From the NCBI GenBank assembly GCA_038231295.1, contig JBBRLP010000004.1:25194-89193 (forward strand): a DNA stretch of 64,000 nucleotides, written 5' to 3'. Shown here in pieces: positions 1 through 9,800 of the stretch. The notes beneath the pieces were generated by a model. That model saw only the letters and a list, made by a program, of their open reading frames with translations. It ran no database searches and was not told the DNA's origin. This stretch comes from JANXLO01 sp038231295. GTDB taxonomy: Bacteria > Armatimonadota > Chthonomonadetes > Chthonomonadales > Chthonomonadaceae. The translations under genes and the position numbers were made by a program. The stretch's first letter is position 1, and each line of letters begins with the position of its first letter.

Positions 1-2
1 AG

Positions 3-404
3 CCTGCCTATGCGGACCCGAACACAATCCCGACAGGGGTCGCTAAGGCGCTCCTGCTGCACTCTACCTTTTACGTCTGCGATGTGTGGGTTCCGCTCCG
101 CGCTGATTCCAATGGAGCCTTCATACGTAAGACTCTGATTCGATTTGCCAACGATATCGAAGCGCAGATACGCACCGGACACCTGGCAGTAGAGACAGTT
201 CCTGTTATTCCCAGCGCTGCCGACCTGAATCGTCTGCCCGGTACGACTTCGCCAACGCTGACCGCGCCTGGGCTGTCGAATACGAACCCGGATACCTCTC
301 TGCCCGGTCTGCCCACTCCCGGAACGAACTCCGGTTTCCCGGGAGGCGGCGTCATTACCCCGCCGACAGACCCCGGAATTCCCGTACCCGGCGGTGGCCT
401 GTAG
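3..404 (+). CDS. C-terminal part of an unidentified protein (5' end outside window)
   Basis: The frame is open from base 3 with no stop, so the gene begins upstream of the window; 133 codons are visible. The first ~75 residues are ordinary globular sequence, and the last ~45 are a Pro/Gly/Thr-rich low-complexity tail ending in GGGL. I do not recognise the family. A GTG at 84 is an internal codon rather than a likely start, because the reading frame upstream of it is equally protein-like. A strong hairpin terminator follows 15 bases after the stop. Confidence 0.55.
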   Translation, partial: PAYADPNTIPTGVAKALLLHSTFYVCDVWVPLRADSNGAFIRKTLIRFANDIEAQIRTGHLAVETVPVIPSAADLNRLPGTTSPTLTAPGLSNTNPDTSLPGLPTPGTNSGFPGGGVITPPTDPGIPVPGGGL

Positions 405-418
405 ACCTGGTGGTCGAA

Positions 419-460
419 CGAAAATCCCCCTTGCTCCTGTCGCCGCAAGGGGGATTTTCG
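419..460. terminator. Bidirectional intrinsic terminator
   Basis: A perfect 14-bp stem (419-432 with 447-460) encloses a 14-base loop. The stem is C-rich at its core with A-rich and T-rich outer ends, so a T tract follows in both directions. It lies between two convergent genes and serves both. Confidence 0.85.
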
Positions 461-466
461 TTTGTC

Positions 467-1345
467 TTACGCCGTCTGCTCTCTGTCAGGCTCCGCGTCT
501 CGCCACGAGTGTTGAGGCTGCCAGCCCAGAACCTGCTTTGCCGCCGAGCAGTCTATGAGGGCACGATTTGGCCGGGAGGCGAAATAGTTGTCAGGGTTCT
601 GCTGCCAGGGAATCTGTGGATAGTAGGTCTCTTTCAGTTCCCGGCTCGGCGTGGTGAGCGTCGTGTCGTCTGCCGAGAGCAGGAAAGCGTCGTGCGTCAC
701 GTTCTTCACGGTCAGGCAGCGCAGCCCGGCATCTACGACATCCCGCACGTCCACGTAGGCCCAGAACTCTTTCCGGCCCCACTCGGCGGCCTCCTTCACA
801 TCGTGCTGCCACCAGCGAGGATAGTGATGCGAACTCGAGACGAACGTCGGGCGCAGGGCAAGAGTGACCAGACCGTATTTGCGCGTGTATGAGAGACACG
901 CCTCTTCGCCCAGATGCTTCGAGAGCTGATAGGGTGACATGGGATGGCGTGGATAGGCGTCGTCGAGCGGCAGGAAGACCGGTTCGCGGTGACCCCCGAC
1001 GGCTCCGAGCGCGTTGATGCTGGAGTAGAAGACAACACGGGGAACTCCGGCTTCTACGCAGGCCAGAAGAACATTCCACGTTCCCTGCACGTTGACGCTC
1101 AGCACATCATCCGCCCGGCCCTGCTGATCGGTGGGAATGGCTCCCAGATGAATGACAGCCTCCATCCCCTGAACGGCCCTCCGAACGGTGGCGATGTCGC
1201 GTAAGTCCCCGATATGATGCTCACCGGAGTCTTCGCCCGGCTGTGCAAAACGGTCGAGTGTCCGAATCGTATGACCGGCCTCCCGCACGACGCGCACCTG
1301 CTCACGCCCGATCAATCCCGCACTCCCCGTTATCAATACGCGCAA
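467..1345 (-). CDS. NAD-dependent epimerase/dehydratase (extended SDR)
   Basis: A 292-residue Rossmann-fold sugar-nucleotide epimerase/dehydratase-type protein. The N-terminal cofactor motif GxxGxxG is at residues 7-13, and the catalytic YxxxK is Y139-QLS-K143, with the usual Ser in YSS just upstream. The start is a TTG at 1345, preceded by an AAGGGAAA ribosome-binding site; no ATG fits. It lies 31 bases behind a Gfo/Idh/MocA oxidoreductase on the same strand, so both are probably one operon for carbohydrate or nucleotide-sugar modification. The exact substrate cannot be read from the sequence. Confidence 0.88.
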   Translation of the reverse strand: MRVLITGSAGLIGREQVRVVREAGHTIRTLDRFAQPGEDSGEHHIGDLRDIATVRRAVQGMEAVIHLGAIPTDQQGRADDVLSVNVQGTWNVLLACVEAGVPRVVFYSSINALGAVGGHREPVFLPLDDAYPRHPMSPYQLSKHLGEEACLSYTRKYGLVTLALRPTFVSSSHHYPRWWQHDVKEAAEWGRKEFWAYVDVRDVVDAGLRCLTVKNVTHDAFLLSADDTTLTTPSRELKETYYPQIPWQQNPDNYFASRPNRALIDCSAAKQVLGWQPQHSWRDAEPDREQTA

Positions 1346-1376
1346 AATCGTTTCCCTTCCTGGCTGTCCAGCCTGT

Positions 1377-2444
1377 CTAATGCCTGCGGTCTGGCCCGAT
1401 CTCTCCCGCTTCGAGCAGGGCGAGAAGCGCAGAATCTTCGGGCTGAAGAGGCAGGTCTACCCGCCCGCGCCGACGACTGGATTCGTAGGTGGCGTAGATG
1501 ACTTCGGTATGCTGAATAGCGTTGTCAGCGGAGAGCAGAGGCTTGTAACCGGGCGTATCGAGCGCGTGGAGGAGGTCGGCGCAGGCGCGATTGATGGCGA
1601 GATTGCCATGAATGCCTTCCGCCGTTTCGATGTCGCGCCAGTCCGTATTCCCTTTGGCCCGAATGCGAAGCGAGGGAGTTCCCCAGCCTATCTCAAGAAC
1701 GCCCTCCGTTCCGATCAGCCGAATCGCGGTGCCGAGGTCGGCCTCATAGCCGGTAATCAGCAGACCGCGCACTCCATTCCTGCATTTGAAGTGGCAGATG
1801 GCCTGATTCTCCTGGAAGGCTCCGAAAACCCGGCTTTCGGTCCGGCTGTCTATCTGCCCGATGACCCACTCGGCAGGTGTCTCGTTGTTGAAGAAAAACA
1901 GCATGTCGAGCCAGTGCGTTCCCCAGTCGAACATATCCCCGCACTGCGCTTCCATCCGTTTGAGTTCTCCAATAGCCCCGACGTCCAGAAGCTGCTTCGC
2001 CCGCTGAAAGGGTTCGAGGAATCGCCGCTGATGATTGAACGTGAGGACGACACCGTTCGCGTCTGCCGCGGCCTTCATCCGTTTCGCATCGCCCCAGGTA
2101 GTTGCCATCGGCTTTTCACAGTGAATGCCCTTGACGCCCGCTTCGGCAGCGGCAATCGTCAGTTCCGAATGCAGGTGCGGCCAGGTTGTGATACTGACGA
2201 TGTCGGGCTTCTGCTCGGCCAGCATCGTGCGGAAGTCGTTGTAGACGGCGGCAGAGGCGTTCTGGTCCGCGAGAAAGCGATGTGCGGCCTCTTCGCGAAT
2301 ATCCGCGACCGCGACCAGTTCCACGCGCCCGGTCGCCTGAAATCCTTCGTAGTGGGGGTGGGCCATGCCAAACCCGGTCGCGCCTTCCGATTTCCAGGGG
2401 CGACCGGTTCCAATGATAGCGTACCGATAACGTTCTGAACTCAT
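1377..2444 (-). CDS. Gfo/Idh/MocA family oxidoreductase
   Basis: A 355-residue NAD(P)-dependent dehydrogenase-like protein. The N-terminal Rossmann start is YAIIGTG, the family's EKP motif is at residues 110-112 (HCEKPMA), and the C-terminal alpha/beta domain is typical. I chose the ATG at 2444 because AAGGA lies 7 bases upstream; the frame is open 16 codons further but without a ribosome-binding site. It is the first gene of a probable two-gene operon with the downstream epimerase. The family oxidises or epimerises sugars and inositols; the substrate here is unknown. Confidence 0.88.
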   Translation of the reverse strand: MSSERYRYAIIGTGRPWKSEGATGFGMAHPHYEGFQATGRVELVAVADIREEAAHRFLADQNASAAVYNDFRTMLAEQKPDIVSITTWPHLHSELTIAAAEAGVKGIHCEKPMATTWGDAKRMKAAADANGVVLTFNHQRRFLEPFQRAKQLLDVGAIGELKRMEAQCGDMFDWGTHWLDMLFFFNNETPAEWVIGQIDSRTESRVFGAFQENQAICHFKCRNGVRGLLITGYEADLGTAIRLIGTEGVLEIGWGTPSLRIRAKGNTDWRDIETAEGIHGNLAINRACADLLHALDTPGYKPLLSADNAIQHTEVIYATYESSRRRGRVDLPLQPEDSALLALLEAGEIGPDRRH

Positions 2445-2541
2445 GCAGATTCCTTTGAAGCCGGTGAGGGCGAGATAACGAACGCGATTCATTTCGGAAT
2501 AAGCAGGAGAGATTCCTGCACCGGAACGGCAGCGAACTGCT

Positions 2542-3786
2542 TCAAACGGCGGCAGGCTTTTCGCAGAGCAGAACGATGATCTTCTGCTGGTAGCGCATCA
2601 GAATGAGGACACAAGGCGGGAGAGTAAGGTCTTTGCTCAGCAGCGCTTTGCGAACCAGTTCCGGCTCCAGAGGAACATTCCGTTTCTTCACGACTTCCAC
2701 CCGTCTCCCCAACTGACGCAGACGAGCACGAACGGCTTTCTCCTGATAGGGCAGCCAGTCGAGGACACGATAGGCCGTGGCGAAGGGCGTAGAGTGGAGA
2801 TCATTCGCGGTGAGGTAGGCCACATCGGGGGTTATCTGACAGGCTCGCAGCAGGGAGGCGATTTGAGGGACGAGGTGCGCCCGGATCACGGCAGGGTCGG
2901 GTTCATACAGCCAGGCGAGGGGAGCGGAAAGAGCCGGGAAGTCGCACAAAAATGGCTCCAGCGTGATCGGGTCTGAATCGGGGCGCAGCAGGGTCGCCCT
3001 GTAGTTCTCGCCACTTCGGTTCACGGAGGATGCAGCGCAGAGAGAATCTTGCAGCGGGCCAAACCAGAGCGCTGCCTCTTTGCACTCTCCCCGGTCGGAG
3101 AGGAATTCCACCTGCGCGTCGTACTGCTGGAGCGTCTCGTCGTCAATTCCGGGAGAGACTTTGACGCAGAGAGCGGGAAAGTGGGAGCGCAACGTCTGGA
3201 GAAAATCCAGAGGCGGTGTGTAGTCGGAGGCATCGCGCACCCGACGGCGGCTTCCATCGGCGCGGTCAGCGCGGCGCGAAGGGTCGAAGAGTGCGGCCCC
3301 GATTCCGCGCTCTGCAAGGTGGGCGAAGTCGAGCGCGGTCACATCGGCACACAGAGTATGAACGGGATAAGGGGAGGCGCAGACTTCGGCATTTTTCCGG
3401 GTGCAGAGCAGAGCCGCTTGCTGCCTGTCTACGGCGAGGACAGAGGCCCGCTGCGCCAGTGCGCCTGCATCCCCGCCGATGCCGCAGCAGGCATCGAGGA
3501 TGGGAATGCCTGCGGGAAATCGGGACGCCCGGTAACGGGCGACAGAGGCAGCAGTGGCCTGTTCCAGTCCTTCCGCAGTGAAGAACATGGCGTCTGCCTC
3601 TGGGAAGCGCGACCGGGCGCGGCGGCGCAACTCCAGTAGTTCGACAGCAGCGGCGGCATATTCCGGCGATGTAAGACGGCGCAGGTGCGTCAGGCGTGTG
3701 AGGGGGTCGTCCGGCAGGCGGGCAGCGTCCGCGAGCCGGATAGTTCCCTCCTGCGACATCAGCCAGGAGAGGGTTAGTGGCGACAT
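2542..3786 (-). CDS. Class I SAM-dependent methyltransferase with THUMP-like C-terminus
   Basis: A 414-residue protein with a class I methyltransferase core: SAM motif I LDACCGIGGDAG at residues 97-108 and an acidic residue in AVD near 120. A helical N-terminal region precedes it. The C-terminal third resembles the THUMP-like domain found in this bacterial methyltransferase family. These proteins are presumed RNA modifiers, but the target is not established. The ATG at 3786 has only a weak GAGG upstream; an internal ATG ten codons later (MSQEG) is an alternative start. It is encoded 40 bases downstream of the chromate transporter pair. Confidence 0.8.
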   Translation of the reverse strand: MSPLTLSWLMSQEGTIRLADAARLPDDPLTRLTHLRRLTSPEYAAAAVELLELRRRARSRFPEADAMFFTAEGLEQATAASVARYRASRFPAGIPILDACCGIGGDAGALAQRASVLAVDRQQAALLCTRKNAEVCASPYPVHTLCADVTALDFAHLAERGIGAALFDPSRRADRADGSRRRVRDASDYTPPLDFLQTLRSHFPALCVKVSPGIDDETLQQYDAQVEFLSDRGECKEAALWFGPLQDSLCAASSVNRSGENYRATLLRPDSDPITLEPFLCDFPALSAPLAWLYEPDPAVIRAHLVPQIASLLRACQITPDVAYLTANDLHSTPFATAYRVLDWLPYQEKAVRARLRQLGRRVEVVKKRNVPLEPELVRKALLSKDLTLPPCVLILMRYQQKIIVLLCEKPAAV

Positions 3787-3826
3787 TGGTGTGCCTCACG
3801 TTGAAAAGAGAGGGAAGGAAGCCGCC

Positions 3827-4333
3827 TCATCGCCACAATGCTCCTGCCAGCGCTCCCAGTAAGATAATGAGCGGCAGGGGAATCCGTTTGGTCGCTCCGA
3901 GGACGAGAGCCGCAAGGGCAATGGTCATGCTGCGAAGGTTAAGCCCGGAATGGTGCAGCAGGCCCAGCAGGATAACGGCGAATATTCCCGCGAGACTGAG
4001 CGCCAGACCGCGCATGAACCCTTCGACTGCCGGGTGATGCTGCACGGCGCGGTAGGCGCGTTCGACCAGCAGCACCATCATCGGCGGAAGCGTGACGGCC
4101 ACGACAGAGAGCAGCAGCCCGCGCAGTCCATCGGTCAGATAGCCCAGGCTGACGACCCAGAGGCCATTCGGCCCCGGCGAAATCTGGCCCACCATCAGCG
4201 AGGCCGCAAAATCCTGTTCGGTCGCCCAGCGATGCGCCAGCAGGTCCCGATGCAGGCTAGGCAGGTTGCCGAAACCTCCGGTCGAAAAGAGGGACGCCTT
4301 GAGGAACAGCCAGAAATAGAGCAGGGGATTCAT
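3827..4333 (-). CDS. chrA: Chromate transporter, second half-size subunit
   Basis: A 168-residue membrane protein of the short CHR family. Half-size chromate transporters occur as adjacent pairs that together make the equivalent of full-length ChrA. The GGFGNLPSLHRDL segment near the N-terminus and the PGPNGLW stretch are family signatures, followed by several hydrophobic helices. The start is set at 4333 because its ATG overlaps the stop of the upstream half gene as ATGA, indicating translational coupling. CHR proteins are proposed chromate/sulfate antiporters in the inner membrane. Confidence 0.87.
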   Translation of the reverse strand: MNPLLYFWLFLKASLFSTGGFGNLPSLHRDLLAHRWATEQDFAASLMVGQISPGPNGLWVVSLGYLTDGLRGLLLSVVAVTLPPMMVLLVERAYRAVQHHPAVEGFMRGLALSLAGIFAVILLGLLHHSGLNLRSMTIALAALVLGATKRIPLPLIILLGALAGALWR

Positions 4334-4962
4334 GCGGAGGGTTTCCCTCCTGCCCGCCACTGACCCCATACCTTCTCTGAGGCTCCCAGGACGCCTGCCG
4401 CGAACAGCGCCGGGAGGACAGCCGCGCCAAAATATCCCACCGCGATCCCGCTGCCCAGCAGCGCTCCGAGGCCAATGACCAGAGACATCTTACCCTCTTT
4501 GTGCGCGGCCACCAGATTCGTCCGCGCCATCTGGTACGCGGTCAGAATTCCCAGCCCGACCGTCGCGGGCAGAAATCCACGGAGAGTGGCCTGCGCGAGA
4601 GCCGTATGCTGAATACGCGCATAGCCCGCCGTAATCAGAGCGGTCAGGAAGACACTGGGCAGCAGGAGACCGAACAGCGAGAGCAGCACACCGCGCCAGC
4701 CGAGAATGCGCTTGCCGATTAGAATGGCGAGAGCAAGCAGGTTGATACCAGGCGCGATCTGGACGAGGGCAAAAAAGCGGTCGAACTCCACTGCCGGAAC
4801 CCAGCATGTGCGCTCAACGAAGGTCTGGCGCATCAGGATGAACGTCATACTGCCGCCCCCAAACGACTGCCCGCCGATAAGCAGCCACTCTCGCAGCAGT
4901 CTGCCCGCAGAGCAGGGGAGGGGTTCGCGATTCGGCAGCGAGGACTCTGACATGTCATTCAT
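4330..4962 (-). CDS. chrA: Chromate transporter, first half-size subunit
   Basis: A 210-residue CHR-family membrane protein. Near the N-terminus it has the FGGGSMTFILMRQTFV region, followed by QIAPGINLLALAILIG, which correspond to the conserved G-rich and PGP-like segments of chromate transporters. The rest is hydrophobic with about five helices. It is the 5' partner of the half-size gene that starts inside its stop codon. Two starts are possible, the ATG at 4962 or an ATG three codons later; neither has a strong ribosome-binding site. Confidence 0.86.
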   Translation of the reverse strand: MNDMSESSLPNREPLPCSAGRLLREWLLIGGQSFGGGSMTFILMRQTFVERTCWVPAVEFDRFFALVQIAPGINLLALAILIGKRILGWRGVLLSLFGLLLPSVFLTALITAGYARIQHTALAQATLRGFLPATVGLGILTAYQMARTNLVAAHKEGKMSLVIGLGALLGSGIAVGYFGAAVLPALFAAGVLGASEKVWGQWRAGGKPSA

Positions 4963-4997
4963 GGCTTTATTCTACATCTTTTGGAGATGAAATAGAA

Positions 4998-5034
4998 ACG
5001 AGCGTCGGGAAGAAAGGGCCTTCTCGCCGCTCGT
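4998..5034 (-). terminator. Probable terminator region between the di-haem and chrA genes
   Basis: An imperfect ~15-bp stem pairs 4998-5012 with 5020-5034 (ACGAGCG arms, two mismatches) in the 90-base gap after the di-haem gene's stop. It lacks a long T tract, so termination is plausible but not certain. Confidence 0.45.
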
Positions 5035-5052
5035 CCTGCGTGCGGGGAAGCC

Positions 5053-6528
5053 TCAGAGGGTCTTCATGAAATTGACGATGTCTCTCTGACTGTTGACTCC
5101 GTCGGTAGGCAGAGCGCGGTAGCGCTCCACCGAGTTGTGCGCTTCGCTGTCAACGTCGGCGCCGTTGTTGTCGTGGGCGTCAATGCTCAGGTCAAGGGCG
5201 CTGTCAATGCCGTTCTCCTTGATGACACGTCCATCGTGGAAGAACGGCGGGCCGATGAGGCCGATGCCCATGAGTGGCGTGGTGCGCCACATACGTCCAT
5301 TGGCACGGCCCTGGTTGGGCAGTGCGTTGTCTGCGTCCGCCTGTCCCATGTCGTGAATGAGCAGGTCCGACCAAAGGAAGACCTTCTTATTGCTGAGATG
5401 GCTCGCGCCGATCTCCGCCGGGGACTGCCCGGTAAGGAGGAACGGCACATGGCAGCTTACGCAGTTGGCCTTGCGGTCGAGGGCGATGCCGTTCGGCTGG
5501 TCGAAATCCACGCCGAACAGGATGCGTCCACGATCCTCCGAGGAGCCGGGAATGATGACGGCTCGTGCCGGTGGCGCGATAAGTCGGATCATAGTACGGA
5601 GATCACGCACATCCTGCGCCGAGAGACCGGGGCCGGGACTGAAACCGGGCTTACTAGACGGTACAGCGGAGCCGAGTGCGAACGGACTTGTCAGGCCAAC
5701 TTCCACGTTGCTGCCGGCTACGATAAACTGCATCAGGGTTGCTCCCGCAGCCCTCAGCCCGAATTTGCTCAGACGTACGACAGGACTGCCACCGACAAAT
5801 GCCGTCTGTTCGCTGTTACGGTTTTCAAAGCCTGGAATGAGATTACCGGCAGCATCCTGCAAGCCAGAAATGGCTGGGTCTTTGAGGGCAATAATCTCGT
5901 CGTCCGGGATAGCCTCCATCAATCCGCGCCCAATATAAGGTGGCGCTGCTCGCATCCCGGTAACCCGAATCGCCGGGAGACCGGGCAGGGGCGGCTGAAC
6001 CTGATTGGGGAAGCCGGGCTGGTGCATGGTATGCAGCACCGGGCCACCGGTTTCAGGCCTGCCATTGAACACTCCGGTAGCGGGGTTGTAATCGCCGAAG
6101 AGCAGGAAATTTCGGTCGTTTGTTGCTCGCGAAGCGGGTGTAGGAACTAGTCCGGACTCCTGGGTATTGTGGCAGCCCAGACAGGTCGTTTCTGTGAAAT
6201 AGGGCCCCTGTCCGGCGGCGGCCGTGAGCGCCGGATCGGAGAAGAGTGCCAGACCCCGTGCGAAGTGTGCGCGTTCGTCTGCGGTCGCGCTAGGAAAGAT
6301 GAGCGCGTCTACGGACAGCGACGTGCCATACTTCTCACGCGGCACCGCTTCCGCTTCCTGGAGCGCGGCGATATTGACCGGGCCAGCCACACTTGTCGTA
6401 TCGGAAGCGAGCAGAGTATCTTTCGTATTCGAGACCCCGCCGCCGCTGCCGCATCCGAAAGCGAACAGTCCTGCCGTCAGCGCTAGGGCACCCGATACTC
6501 CCCATTGCCAGTTCTTACAGGTTTTCAA
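5053..6528 (-). CDS. Di-haem cytochrome c peroxidase-like lipoprotein
   Basis: A 491-residue exported protein with two CxxCH haem-binding motifs, CLGCH at residues 116-120 and CVSCH at 356-360, as in the di-haem oxidoreductase/MauG-CcpA-like group. The start is a TTG at 6528 (AAGGA four bases before it); this gives a clean signal peptide ending in a Cys at residue 26, which suggests a lipoprotein although the lipobox (AFGC) is atypical. The frame is open 65 codons further upstream, but that part is not signal-like. It would act outside the cytoplasmic membrane in electron transfer or peroxide reduction; the substrate is unknown. Confidence 0.82.
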   Translation of the reverse strand: MKTCKNWQWGVSGALALTAGLFAFGCGSGGGVSNTKDTLLASDTTSVAGPVNIAALQEAEAVPREKYGTSLSVDALIFPSATADERAHFARGLALFSDPALTAAAGQGPYFTETTCLGCHNTQESGLVPTPASRATNDRNFLLFGDYNPATGVFNGRPETGGPVLHTMHQPGFPNQVQPPLPGLPAIRVTGMRAAPPYIGRGLMEAIPDDEIIALKDPAISGLQDAAGNLIPGFENRNSEQTAFVGGSPVVRLSKFGLRAAGATLMQFIVAGSNVEVGLTSPFALGSAVPSSKPGFSPGPGLSAQDVRDLRTMIRLIAPPARAVIIPGSSEDRGRILFGVDFDQPNGIALDRKANCVSCHVPFLLTGQSPAEIGASHLSNKKVFLWSDLLIHDMGQADADNALPNQGRANGRMWRTTPLMGIGLIGPPFFHDGRVIKENGIDSALDLSIDAHDNNGADVDSEAHNSVERYRALPTDGVNSQRDIVNFMKTL

Positions 6529-6805
6529 TCCTTCGTCCTTTCTGCACACGAGGCCATTCTCAATTATGAGTGATAGCCTGACACACCGAGAGATTAGTTG
6601 GCTCTGCAGGCAAAGCAGTTGAGTCCTCCAGGACTGATCCGGAAAATAGAGAGACATAGCTGGCTTACTCGCTTCAAAGGCTCTGAAAGAGGCTTGTACT
6701 GGCCTGTGTGTTCGAGACGCCAACAGCCATATCCTTCAATATACTAGCAGGGGAACATTAATTCTCAGGAAGGAGAAGCTGCCTGCCGCGCCTAACGTTC
6801 GTTCC

Positions 6806-9800
6806 ATGACAACACGGGTTTTTTCGCTGGTAGGGCTGGTGCTTTTGGTTCTGTGTCTCTCGGCAGACAGCAGGGCGCAGGGAACAGGCGTGGCGCTTCC
6901 CGGCGTCACGGGGCGGTGGGCGGTACGCCCGATTCGCAGCGGCGTGGCGCTGGATTTTGACCGCATCCCGCTGATTCGCGGCGGTCTGGTGCAGGTCTTT
7001 TCGCGTGGCTATGCAAAAGGCTATTACGGCTCTGGCTCCAACCCGCCTGCTTCGGCGGTTGAGAAGCTATCGGACGGCGGCTTCGCCTCTGTCACCCACT
7101 ACTCCTATGCGGCGGATATGCAGAAGTTTGAGGCGACGCAGCGTATCGAAGTCCATCCCAATGACAGTGTGACCTGGACTCTGCGTTACCGCTGGGACGG
7201 GCGCGAACCCGCTCTGCTGGAATGGAATGCCGCTCGGCTCTGGGCCTATCCGCTCATTGGGGCGACCTACCGCGCCGACCACACCGGCGGAACAGCGGCG
7301 ACGCAGGGAACCGTCGGCCCGCTCCAGCGCTCCGCCAAATATCCTGCGAACAGCCTCGCCCCGCTCTGGCAGTCCCTCACTTTTCAGAACACGGCCTTTG
7401 GAGAAATGAGTTTGAGTGTGGGGGCCGGTGAACCGGGAGAAGGGGTTCTGTTCGACGGACGCGAAGACCCATATCTGCGGGACGAAAAGCTGTTCTGGCT
7501 GGGACTGCTCGGCGCGGAGATAACGCCCGGACAGGAGGCGACTCGCAGTTTTACGCTGACTCTGCGGCCCCAGGCGGCTCCTCCACCCGCTTCCGCCCCG
7601 GCTTCCAGACCGGAAGCGTTACGCGCCAGAACGGTACGCATTCCCGATGCGGGTCGTCCGCTTCCGTCACTCCAGGACGAGGCAGGGCATCCCGTACTCA
7701 TCCCGGAGCCGAAGATCGTGCGATTTCCCGGCCTGTCCGAGGATTTTGTCCTGCAAGACAGATTAACGCTCCTAGATGCGCTGCCTTCTGGAGTGGAGTT
7801 CGATCCGGTGCGGCAGGAGTTGTTGCGTCTCGCGGCGGACGTGAACCGCGAGACCGGGGTGAGTGCGAAAATTCAGGCGGGCCCTACAGGCGGGCGCACA
7901 TTACGGGTCTCCATAGAGGCTTCGGAACTGGCTGGAGCGCGTCGCCCGGAAGGTTATCAACTCCTGGTCTCCCCGCAGGCGGTGCAGATTATCGGGCAGG
8001 ACGCAGCGGGTGCGTTCTATGGCCTCCAGACGTTGCGGCAACTGCTTCATCACCGGGAAGACAGGCGCTGGGTATTCACAGCCGCTGTGATTTCGGACTG
8101 GCCCTCTCTGCCTTTTCGCGGTGTCCATATCTTCGTCGGGAAAGACGCGTTGCCGTTTCATAAGAGACTCATCGAGCAGGTGATGGCTCGGTACAAGTTG
8201 AATCGCCTCGTGCTGGAGTGCGAATATACGCGCTGGAGTTCGCACCCCGAAATCGCCGTCAGTTACGGAATGAGTACGGACGACCTTCGCGCCGATGTGG
8301 CTTTCGCCCGCGCTCATCTGATGGAGCCGATACCCCTGGTTAACACGCTGGGTCACAGCGAGTGGATTTTCGCCAACGGCCAGCATCGTGATCTGGTTGA
8401 GGATGTCAACTCCCCTCACGCCTACGATGCGAGCAATCCCGACGCGTATAAGTTCGTGTTCGATGTCTATACGGAGGCGATCGATATCTTCCATCCGCGC
8501 CTGTTCCATATAGGTCATGACGAGGTCAAGGTGCCGAGCCAGGACAGGGCGTTCGGCAAGTATCCTGCCCGTCCCGGCAATATCGCGAAGGGCGCGACCG
8601 CGCTGTTTGTCGAAGACACGAATCGTATCGCCGACTGGCTGCGGGCGCGAAGCGTTCGGACGATCCTCTGGAGCGATATGCTGTTGCACGAGTCCGAGGG
8701 CTTGCCTTTCCCGGATGTGCCGATCATGACCGCCGCCAATGCGCCAAGTCTGGCGGAGGCGATGCATCGGCGGGAGGCGATGCCCAGAGATGCGGTCATC
8801 GCGGACTGGCGATATACGCCCGGCGACGAACAGCGCAATGGCCTCGACCTCTTTCGGCCGCGCGGGCAGGAGACGCTGGCCTGCCCCTGGTTTCAGCCGG
8901 AGAACATTCGGGGGTGGGCGGCGCAGGCCATCGCGCATAACTCCCTCGGACTGCTCTCCACGACCTGGGCAGGCTACGACAGCAACGAAAGCCTGTTGGA
9001 GTGGTGGCCGGAATATCGGCAGTTCACCGCTTATGTGCTGGCCGCAGAGTATGCCTGGAGCGGCAGCGAACGCCGCCCGTACGATGTATTCGGCAAGCCG
9101 TTCTATCGCGGCTATGAAGCCCCGAAACCGGCGACAGCCCCCGATCCTCTCCTGCCTATCACACCGCGTCCGCCATCCGATGCGTTGCCCTACGACGCCA
9201 TGACGGTCTTCAATCGCGCCTATCGCGAAAGGGAGCCTTCGGCTCGGCTGCAGCCCGGCTGGTATCTCAGCCTGCACGACGCGGCGAACATCCGTCTCAG
9301 CGATACCTGGCCGCTCACCCTCCCGGTAAGCGCGTATCTTCCGACACAGAACGAACACAGTGCGGACGCGCGCGACTGGCCTATCACAGAACGAGAAGCC
9401 TCACAGATCGCCGATGTCGGGATTCGCACCGCCGGTGTGCGTCCTGCCGGTATCATGCTTCAAGGTCGATTGAATCGGGAGCGCCCGCAGTCGGAGCGGA
9501 CAGAGGAGCCGCCAATTCACTATCCCACAGCCGTCACGCTTTCCGTCCACGCCCGCGCCGCCTGGCTCTATTTTCTTCATGCCACCGCCTTTGCCGCCGA
9601 GGATAAGGCCACTGTCGGCGTCTATATACTGCACTACGCAAATGGGCAGACGGTCGAAATTCCGCTGCGGTATGGCAAGGAGATACGTGCGCTGGACGAC
9701 GACACCTCCGCCGCGACCCTTTCCACGGACCCGGTACACGTCGGAAGTTCTGCCGCGCCGCTGAATCTGCGCCTTCTGCGCTGGAAGAACCCGCATCCCG

